Shown here piece after piece: positions 5,873-11,970 of a DNA stretch of 11,970 bases. The stretch's first letter is position 1; every line of letters begins with the position of its first letter. The translations under genes were made by a program, and so were the position numbers. The notes beneath the pieces are model-generated. The model saw only the letters and a list, made by a program, of their open reading frames with translations. It was not told the DNA's origin and did not search any database. The DNA is taken from NCBI GenBank assembly GCA_021162155.1, contig JAGGZF010000060.1:1-11970 (forward strand), written 5' to 3'. Source of the stretch: a bacterium (GTDB taxonomy: Bacteria > Patescibacteriota > Minisyncoccia > UBA6257).

Positions 5873-7998
5873 ATTAATTTATTTACCTCTAAAGTCAATT
5901 TAGTAGCGGCATAAATCTCTTCCCAAGGAATAGGCCATCTCTTTTGATAAAGACAAGTGGCTAATTTTTTCAGTTCCTGAAGATGGCCTTTATCTTGTCT
6001 TGGTAAAGTTAAATTCGCTTTTACTCCGTAACTTCTTAATCTTCTGTAATCTTCCAATACAAAAGTCACTCCTTCAGAGTAAAGTTCCATATACTCTTTA
6101 GGAAACTTTTCATATCCCTGAGTAGTATAAATAAGATTAGCCAGAGAAGAATCTTTAAATTTTATAGATGCTATAAAATTATCTGTAGATAAATAAAAAT
6201 TATCTTTAGGAGTTATAGAAAAAGCACTAACTTCCTGAGGGGTAGATTGGGTTAAATAACAAAATAAATCAAACATATGACAAGCGTTCCCTATCACTCT
6301 TCCTCCTCCTTCAGAAGTATTAACCCAATGACTGGGTAATAAATAATTATCATTCACTCTATAACTTATCAATAAAGGATTTCTTCTTGCTTTTATTATC
6401 TCTTGAATCCTTTCTATAAAAGGAGAAAAGCGACGATTGAAGCCAACGGTTAAAATGGGAGAAACACTGGTGGTAGGATGTCTTATTATTTCTTCTATCT
6501 CTTGTAATTCCTGTTCAGTCATACATAAGGGTTTTTCTACAAAAACATTTTTTCCCGCCTGTAATGCTTCCTTTACTATTTGAGCATGAGAACTATGGCG
6601 AGTAGTAATAAAGATTAAATTAATTTTGGGGTCGGCCAGTAAATCATGATAATCTGTAGTTGCTAAACTAGCTCCGTAGCGACGAGCAAAATACTTTGCT
6701 TTTACTTGTTGATGGGTACATACCCCTCTAAGATGAAAGTTCTTTTTTAAGCGGGCAAGATTAGGTAAATGTATCGTTTGCGCAAAAGCACCTACTCCTA
6801 TAATTCCTACTTCTATTTTCCCGGAAAGAGAAGGTGGTTCTTTATTTAATACTACCAAAGTTTCAGGCATCTTCTCTTCTTTATCTTCACTATAAGACAA
6901 TAAAACAGCCAGCGGCTTTTTAGGGGAATTCAGTAGCCGATAAGCCAAAGCGGCATCTTCGAAAGAATATTTCCCCCCTACTAAAGAAAGGAAGTTAATC
7001 TTTTTATTTTTCACCATTTCCAGATAGGCCTGCATATTCCTATTCTCTGTCCATCTTACATAAGCATAAGGATAATCAATCCCCTTCTTTTCATATTCCG
7101 GATCACCTCTTCCCGGACCATAAGAAGTAGAAATTCTCAAATCTATCTCTTTTTCATACCATGCTAAGCGATTTATCTGTAAACCCACATCTCCCAATAC
7201 TACTACTTTTCCTCTTTTTCTGGTGAATTCTAACGCTTGATTAATAATAGTATTGTCATTGGGATTAGCGGCAGTAATAATAGTGGCATCAGCACCTTGA
7301 AAAGAAGTTAAAGCATAGATTTTATGGCGGAGATTTTTCTGAGGACGAAAGGCATTCACCAAACCATTTTCTTGAGCTTTTTTAATTCTGGAAATAGAAG
7401 GTTCTATTCCTATAACCTTAACCCCACTGGCTAACAAAATTTGAACAACTAATTGCCCTACTAATCCTAATCCTATTACTACAGCACTCTCTCCTACTCT
7501 GAGATCTGCCTGTCTTACTCCCTGAAGGGCTATTGCGCCCAGAGTAGTAGAGGCGGCTTCTTCTCCAGAGACCCCTTCAGGAACTCTCACAACTAAATTG
7601 CGAGGCACTACTACAAATTCCGCATGAGAAGCCAGATTAGCCCCAGCACAGGCAACCAAATCTCCCTTTTTAATATCCTTAATGTTTTTCCCTACTCTTA
7701 TTACTTCTCCGGCAGAACTATAGCCGGGCACTATGCCGGCATTTAGCATTCCAGTAACTATTTTATAGCTCTCCCATAAGCCGTGTTCCTTAACTAAACG
7801 CAACCCCTTGGCTAACTTAGTGGGGTAACGAAGTACTTTTGCGGGCAGCGGTTTTTGACTAAAGGTTAAACTGGCTAATTCTGTTCCCGAAGAAATTAAA
7901 GAAAACAGATTTCTCACCAAAACTGAATTATTATTCAATTTAGGCGCCGGCACTTCTTCTAATACTACTTTTCCTTTTTTGAATACTACTTGCCTCAT
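5857..7998 (-). CDS. Bi-domain oxidoreductase: zinc-free MDR dehydrogenase fused to Gfo/Idh/MocA domain
   Basis: A 713-residue cytoplasmic protein with two NAD(P)-dependent modules. Residues 1-370 form a medium-chain dehydrogenase (threonine/sorbitol dehydrogenase-like): PGYSSAGEV (91-99), Rossmann motif GLGLVG (176-181) and a coenzyme-binding acidic residue near E199. The usual catalytic-zinc cysteine region reads LISSGTE (34-40), with no Cys, and the structural-zinc cysteine cluster is missing, so this half is probably zinc-independent. After a linker (371-394) comes a Gfo/Idh/MocA oxidoreductase: GVGAFA (401-406), EKP (488-490), GFNRRF (519-524), and a GGG...HxxD site (G564-566, H574, D577) expected to be catalytic. 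Fusions of this layout are known and often lie in polysaccharide gene clusters, in agreement with the O-antigen ligase-like gene 32 bp upstream. The substrate, perhaps a nucleotide sugar or its derivative, cannot be read from sequence. No Shine-Dalgarno site is visible. The TAG stop lies inside the 3' stem of the RNA gene on the opposite strand. Confidence 0.9.
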   Translation of the reverse strand: MRQVVFKKGKVVLEEVPAPKLNNNSVLVRNLFSLISSGTELASLTFSQKPLPAKVLRYPTKLAKGLRLVKEHGLWESYKIVTGMLNAGIVPGYSSAGEVIRVGKNIKDIKKGDLVACAGANLASHAEFVVVPRNLVVRVPEGVSGEEAASTTLGAIALQGVRQADLRVGESAVVIGLGLVGQLVVQILLASGVKVIGIEPSISRIKKAQENGLVNAFRPQKNLRHKIYALTSFQGADATIITAANPNDNTIINQALEFTRKRGKVVVLGDVGLQINRLAWYEKEIDLRISTSYGPGRGDPEYEKKGIDYPYAYVRWTENRNMQAYLEMVKNKKINFLSLVGGKYSFEDAALAYRLLNSPKKPLAVLLSYSEDKEEKMPETLVVLNKEPPSLSGKIEVGIIGVGAFAQTIHLPNLARLKKNFHLRGVCTHQQVKAKYFARRYGASLATTDYHDLLADPKINLIFITTRHSSHAQIVKEALQAGKNVFVEKPLCMTEQELQEIEEIIRHPTTSVSPILTVGFNRRFSPFIERIQEIIKARRNPLLISYRVNDNYLLPSHWVNTSEGGGRVIGNACHMFDLFCYLTQSTPQEVSAFSITPKDNFYLSTDNFIASIKFKDSSLANLIYTTQGYEKFPKEYMELYSEGVTFVLEDYRRLRSYGVKANLTLPRQDKGHLQELKKLATCLYQKRWPIPWEEIYAATKLTLEVNKLIKKVP

Positions 7999-8030
7999 AA
8001 ATATCTAATTAACAACAAATAAATTAATCT

Positions 8031-10286
8031 TTAATCAGGTATTTTATCCCACTGCTCTTTCTGTATTATTTCAATAAATTTCTCTGCCGCTTCTTTATAA
8101 TTAGAATCTATTTCTGCTGCTTTACGAGCAAATTCTATGGCTTTTTCTTTATTATGCAGTTTAGCATAAGTTGCCGCTATATGAGTGTAAATATCTGCAT
8201 CACGAGGTGCTAATTTTAATCCTTGTTGGTATACTTTTAATATCAAGTCATATCTATGAGAAGGGACTAATGCTGCCGCTGCTTTTAACACTGCATTCTT
8301 GCTTTGAAAAGTTATCCCAGATTGAACAGCCGTAATTAAATGTTGTTGCGCTTTTTCTTTTTCACCTTTATTCCATTCTATTAAAAACAAGAAATAATTA
8401 GCAGGACCATTAGAAGGATCTAACTGTACTGCCTGAAGTAGTTTGGGATAAGCTAAATCTGCTTTTCCAGTAACTAAATAGAAGCGGGCATAATACACAT
8501 AGAGGAGAGGAAAATTAGGATATTTTTTTGTTAGGTCTGCTAAAAAAGTATCTGCTTCTGCTTTGTAAGAGTTTTTCCACTGAAGAGCAAATGTTTCTAA
8601 CTGAGCAATGGTTGTTTCCAAGAGAAATCTCTCCGGATGAAGAAAATACAATTGTTTGCCCTCTTTTATTAACAAATCTATCATTTCTTGCTGCTGCTTT
8701 TCTGGAGCAGAAATTCCTTGGTCTATCAGAATTTTTTTAGCGCCAACTATCACATCTTCTTTAAGAAAAGAAGGGTTGCGCAGAAGGATTTTCAATTCTC
8801 TCTGCGCTTTCTCCGGCTGGTGAGCAGCAAGATATTTACCAATAGAAATAATACCCCTGCTTACCAAATAAGGTTTAATTACTCCAAAAACTAAACTGCT
8901 TATCACTAAACATACTACCCCTATTTCTAATAAAATTTTCCATAAAGAAGAGGAATAGTCAGAGCTTGGCTGAGAAACCGAAGATTTTTCTATCTCTTTA
9001 CCTTGCTGACTCTGTTCTCTTTCCCAAAATGATACAAAGGCAAGAACCAAGAAAAACATTAGATAACTTTCGTGAAAATCAAAAAGGAATATATTTTGTA
9101 CAAAATAAGCGCCTAACACTGCCAGCAAGAGAATAGCAGTGAGAGATAAACCTTTGTTTTTTCTTAATCTCCACAAAAACCAACCGGCAAAAAGAAAAAT
9201 AGAAAGATAGCTCAACAATCCTAAAATACCGGTAGTCGCCAAAACCTCCATTGGTTTATTATGAGCCCTGTCAAAAAGAAAATCAGAAGGAAGATAATGA
9301 AGAACTTCAGGATTAAGATACTTCAAATAAGGCGCTTGGTAATTTTCCGGACCCCATCCCAATAAAGGTCTTTCTAAAAATGCTTTCCCGGCGCTTTGAG
9401 CAGAAAGCAAACGCGAGACAGCAGTGGGGTCTTTTAGAGAAATTGAGGTTAATCTCTCCAAAGTAAAATTCTTTTGGACCAAATCAGAATTACGAAAAGT
9501 AAATAAACTGCCAAGTAATACCGAAATAATTATTAAAATTATGAGGGATACCTTTTGGAAAATTGCCAAATCCTTGTTAATCCTTTGACTAACTAACCAC
9601 AGCAGCAGAAAACCTAATCCTGCCACATAACCTATCATTCCCCCTCTAGTGCCGGTAATAAAAACTGCAATTCCCTGAAACACAAAGGGAATAAGCCACC
9701 AGTTAAACAATTTTTTATCTTCCTGCCACTGACGGAAATAAAGCCATAAAGCCAATAGAGAATTAAATATCAGATAAGTAGCAAAATAAGAAGGATTACC
9801 GGTCAGCCCTGCTAACCTTCCACTGGTATAGGCAGTAATGTTGCCTAAATAAGGAAAACCTACAAAAGCAAATAGAGAGTAAAGAGTGCTAATAATAACC
9901 TCTGCTTTAATAATCTTCTCCCATTCTTTTCCGGAAAAAGTTGTGCCTAAAATAAGGAAATATAAGACAAAATGCGCTATTCCCCATACACCCTCAAAGC
10001 GTTCATTTCCGGAAAAAATACTAAAAAGAGGATTAATTCCCCATAAACTGGAGAGAATCAGTACAATCAGATACAGACAAACCAGTTGCTGAAGAATAGT
10101 TAATTTTATCTTTTTCTTCTCCTCCAAAACCATTACCACCCAAATAACAGCCATTATTTCTACTAAAATTCTAAAAGCAGTGGCTTTTCCGATAATAAAG
10201 GGGAAATAAGAACCTCTATCAAAAACAAAAGGAGTCAGCAATGTCCCTATTGCTAACCAAAAGAGAATCTCTTTCCAGTTAGGCAT
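8031..10286 (-). CDS. O-antigen ligase/polymerase-family membrane protein with C-terminal TPR domain
   Basis: A 751-residue integral membrane protein. Residues about 5-425 contain roughly a dozen hydrophobic segments and carry marks of the Wzy_C (O-antigen ligase, WaaL/PglL/Wzy) superfamily: GLTGNPSYFA (160-169), TRGG (213-216), LLGWGPENY (308-316) and RAHNKPMEVLATTG (340-353), where H342 corresponds to the conserved His of the large extracytoplasmic loop. Members transfer or polymerise lipid-linked glycans on the outer face of the membrane. A low-complexity Ser/Gln stretch (425-446) and another hydrophobic segment (449-472) precede a helical C-terminal region with TPR-like repeats, clearest at 590-660 and 680-745. 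TPR tails are known in some proteins of this family and may hold the acceptor or partner proteins. Its ATG lies 10 bp after the metallopeptidase stop, so translational coupling is likely. A TAAAAT hexamer sits seven bases before the ATG but has no good -35. Ligase versus polymerase versus protein glycosyltransferase cannot be decided. Confidence 0.87.
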   Translation of the reverse strand: MPNWKEILFWLAIGTLLTPFVFDRGSYFPFIIGKATAFRILVEIMAVIWVVMVLEEKKKIKLTILQQLVCLYLIVLILSSLWGINPLFSIFSGNERFEGVWGIAHFVLYFLILGTTFSGKEWEKIIKAEVIISTLYSLFAFVGFPYLGNITAYTSGRLAGLTGNPSYFATYLIFNSLLALWLYFRQWQEDKKLFNWWLIPFVFQGIAVFITGTRGGMIGYVAGLGFLLLWLVSQRINKDLAIFQKVSLIILIIISVLLGSLFTFRNSDLVQKNFTLERLTSISLKDPTAVSRLLSAQSAGKAFLERPLLGWGPENYQAPYLKYLNPEVLHYLPSDFLFDRAHNKPMEVLATTGILGLLSYLSIFLFAGWFLWRLRKNKGLSLTAILLLAVLGAYFVQNIFLFDFHESYLMFFLVLAFVSFWEREQSQQGKEIEKSSVSQPSSDYSSSLWKILLEIGVVCLVISSLVFGVIKPYLVSRGIISIGKYLAAHQPEKAQRELKILLRNPSFLKEDVIVGAKKILIDQGISAPEKQQQEMIDLLIKEGKQLYFLHPERFLLETTIAQLETFALQWKNSYKAEADTFLADLTKKYPNFPLLYVYYARFYLVTGKADLAYPKLLQAVQLDPSNGPANYFLFLIEWNKGEKEKAQQHLITAVQSGITFQSKNAVLKAAAALVPSHRYDLILKVYQQGLKLAPRDADIYTHIAATYAKLHNKEKAIEFARKAAEIDSNYKEAAEKFIEIIQKEQWDKIPD

Positions 10287-10296
10287 AGTTAATATT

Positions 10297-11916
10297 TTAT
10301 CTTAATAATTGATTTACTGTGGCTCGAGTTAGAGGGCCGAAATAGCCGGTAGAAGGAATACTGTATTTTGCCTGAAATCTTTGCACTGCTTTTTTAGTTA
10401 AAGGACCGAAATAGCCGGTTACTAATCCTTCTGGATAAATATCCGGTCCTTGATTTTTGAGAAACTGCTGTAGACAAGACACCTCAGGACCCCTTGTTCC
10501 ATAATGCAAATCACTAAGGAAAAAAGAACAATTATTATGTGCTTTTATTTGCGCCAGTTGTGCTTGGAGTAATGCTATTTGCTGTTTAAGATAAGCAATC
10601 TTCTGTAATAACTCCTGAATAACCTTTTCTTGGCTGCTATTTGTTTGAGGAGAAGTATTAGCCTCAAAAGAATAATAGAAGAGCGGATGAACATTATCTG
10701 TGGTGGTCAGAAAAGGAATCATCAGCACGCTAATATTCTTTTTTCCAAAGTCAGAAAAGTAAATCTCGCTTTCATTAGTAGAGGAAAAATCAAAAAAACC
10801 TAAATACTTACTTCCGTCATTTTTAACTACAATATAGGGTACTTTACTTATAGGGGTTTCTTCCGGGATTTTCCATTTTAACTTTAGCATTCCTCTTCCG
10901 CCGGTAATTCTCAACCATTTACCGCTCCATTTCTTAAGAGAATCAGTAACAGATAAAGAACTATAGCCAGTAGTAGGTAAATAATATGAATAAGGTGTTA
11001 TACCTACCCCTTTTAATTTAGGATTTTGATAGCAATATTTAGAACCTAAACTGCAATCGTTTACAGCAACAGCAATAAGCCAGTTTCTAAAAACCTGACT
11101 AAAATCTTCCGAAGAGCCGTTTTTGTGCAAAGCATAATTTATACTTTCTATTCCGGTATAAGGAGCGTGCAAAGAATCTGCTAAAATATTTAATCCGTAT
11201 TGTTCTACTAAATAATGCCCTAAAAGATTCACTACTGCATAGTCGAAGCGGCTGTTTTCCCACCGCAAAAGATTTACTTTTGTATTTAACAATAAATCTT
11301 TAATCCTTTGGCGCAAATTACTTTTTTCCAAATCATTATTATAATCAAAAAGTGTTTCTGCGTATTCAGCCCGAAGTTCATTCAACCAAATATCCTCGTT
11401 AGGTTTTAGTTTAAAAGTAATGATATGAGTAAATTCATGCGCCAATTCATAATAAAGCAGATTTTGAGGAGCAGAAGAAAGGTTGGAAGCGCTAAGATAA
11501 ATAGTATGAGGGCGATTCGCTTTAACATAACCACCAATACCGGTTTTCAGGGGTTCTATTAAAAGCAACAGTCGGCCATCAGCAAAACCTAAATCCCCTA
11601 CTGGGCCATAAAATTGTGTCAAACGAGGATAAATTTTGTATTCAAATTCAGCAGATAACTCATATAACCTATTGTTAATTTCATTTTGGGCTACAGAAGA
11701 TAAATTACTCCACCACTGCTGGTCAGCGTAAATATAAAATTTATTGGTAGTTTTAATTAACTGTCCTGCTATCTGGTTTCTGCCATATAAGTCATAACTA
11801 TTTTCTACAGGAAAACTTACAATAGGTTCTACACTAGCAATAGCGCAATTAGAACCCCAGAAAATAATAAAGGCTACCAATATCCCTAGAAACAACTTTT
11901 TATTCCAATGCTTCAT
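10297..11916 (-). CDS. Secreted HExxH metallopeptidase with coiled coil and peptidoglycan-binding domain
   Basis: A 539-residue exported protein counted from ATG 11916. Residues 1-27 form a signal peptide: basic MKHWNKK, a hydrophobic core at 8-20, and an AIA cleavage site after about A27. The catalytic region carries AHEFTH (159-164), a zinc HExxH motif, followed by DIWLNELRAEY (175-185), in which E180 is the likely third ligand. This resembles gluzincins of the peptidase MA-like type, though the usual WLNEG is WLNEL. Residues 429-459 form a coiled coil (QELLQKIAYLKQQIALL), and 464-539 are a PG_binding_1-type domain with two TGYFGPLT repeats and paired cysteines (C463, C481). A longer frame exists from a TTG at 11952, but its first codons coincide with the promoter and would put 12 extra residues before the signal peptide. 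An ATG at 11928 is a weaker alternative. It heads the operon with the ligase-like and oxidoreductase genes. It likely acts outside the membrane, anchored to wall or surface glycan; its substrate is unknown. Confidence 0.85.
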   Translation of the reverse strand: MKHWNKKLFLGILVAFIIFWGSNCAIASVEPIVSFPVENSYDLYGRNQIAGQLIKTTNKFYIYADQQWWSNLSSVAQNEINNRLYELSAEFEYKIYPRLTQFYGPVGDLGFADGRLLLLIEPLKTGIGGYVKANRPHTIYLSASNLSSAPQNLLYYELAHEFTHIITFKLKPNEDIWLNELRAEYAETLFDYNNDLEKSNLRQRIKDLLLNTKVNLLRWENSRFDYAVVNLLGHYLVEQYGLNILADSLHAPYTGIESINYALHKNGSSEDFSQVFRNWLIAVAVNDCSLGSKYCYQNPKLKGVGITPYSYYLPTTGYSSLSVTDSLKKWSGKWLRITGGRGMLKLKWKIPEETPISKVPYIVVKNDGSKYLGFFDFSSTNESEIYFSDFGKKNISVLMIPFLTTTDNVHPLFYYSFEANTSPQTNSSQEKVIQELLQKIAYLKQQIALLQAQLAQIKAHNNCSFFLSDLHYGTRGPEVSCLQQFLKNQGPDIYPEGLVTGYFGPLTKKAVQRFQAKYSIPSTGYFGPLTRATVNQLLR

Positions 11917-11923
11917 TGTCCTC

Positions 11924-11952
11924 ATCATACCAAAATCACAAGTAAAACTCAA
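11924..11952 (-). promoter_or_regulatory. Promoter of the surface-glycan operon, predicted leaderless
   Basis: On the minus strand: -35 TTGAGT (11952-11947), 17-base spacer, -10 TATGAT (11929-11924). The expected start point is at or one base before the A of ATG 11916, so the metallopeptidase mRNA would be leaderless. GAGGA just before the ATG lies too close (two bases) to be a normal Shine-Dalgarno site and would fall upstream of the transcript. This spacing supports 11916 as the start codon. Confidence 0.55.
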
Positions 11953-11970
11953 GAATCTAAAAACCGGCCC

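Noticed and set aside
5749..5877. A 42-codon open frame starting at an ATG inside the RNA gene, rich in Trp and Arg
   Set aside because: It has no good Shine-Dalgarno, its codons (CGG, CTG, TGC) differ from the neighbours, and it runs straight through the closing stem and the T-run of the terminator. Base pairing explains the composition better. A dual-function RNA is not excluded.
8528..10092. Plus-strand open frames of about 70 codons inside the ligase-like gene
   Set aside because: Chance frames opposite a membrane protein gene, with no start signals or recognisable protein features.
11917..11952. Start of the metallopeptidase at TTG 11952, or ATG at 11928
   Set aside because: The TTG start coincides with the -35 hexamer and has no ribosome binding site. 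ATG 11928 lies inside the -10 hexamer. ATG 11916 gives a compact signal peptide and fits the predicted transcription start.

Overview
The window is AT-rich bacterial DNA using the standard stop codons. Its protein set suggests a member of the Candidate Phyla Radiation (Patescibacteria, possibly Parcubacteria-like). Pointers to this are a secreted metallopeptidase ending in a coiled coil and a peptidoglycan-binding repeat domain, an O-antigen-ligase-family protein with a TPR tail, a DNA polymerase I whose 3'-5' exonuclease site looks degenerate, and a type IV pilus/type II secretion ATPase. The taxonomic call is inference; no rRNA or ribosomal protein gene is present to test it.

Layout. Positions 1-2547 (minus strand) hold tsaE followed by polA, which runs off the left edge. 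A 140-bp divergent intergenic region carries a promoter for each direction. Positions 2688-5600 (plus strand) encode one 970-residue protein made of two consecutive GspE/PilB ATPase modules. Positions 5601-5880 form the most unusual stretch: a small hairpin terminator, a near-consensus sigma70-type promoter, and about 160 nt of roughly 50% G+C sequence. That sequence folds into a long closing stem enclosing several hairpins and ends in a T-run. I read it as an independently transcribed structured RNA that I cannot assign to a known family. Positions 5857-11916 (minus strand) look like a three-gene operon: secreted metallopeptidase, O-antigen ligase/polymerase-like protein, and a bi-domain oxidoreductase whose last codons overlap the 3' end of the RNA on the opposite strand.

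How the parts fit. tsaE and polA are housekeeping genes (tRNA t6A modification, DNA repair/replication). The tandem ATPase would power pilus assembly or protein export at the cytoplasmic face of the membrane. The three right-hand genes plausibly act on surface glycan or glycoconjugate: sugar oxidoreduction in the cytoplasm, polymer or glycan transfer at the membrane, and proteolysis at the wall. Two genes (tsaE and the metallopeptidase) have promoter hexamers so close to the start codon that their mRNAs would be leaderless or nearly so; the ATPase gene has a clear Shine-Dalgarno sequence.

The best candidates for something undescribed are the structured RNA and, second, the two-module ATPase with asymmetric Walker B regions. 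No mobile element, CRISPR array, tRNA or rRNA was seen.
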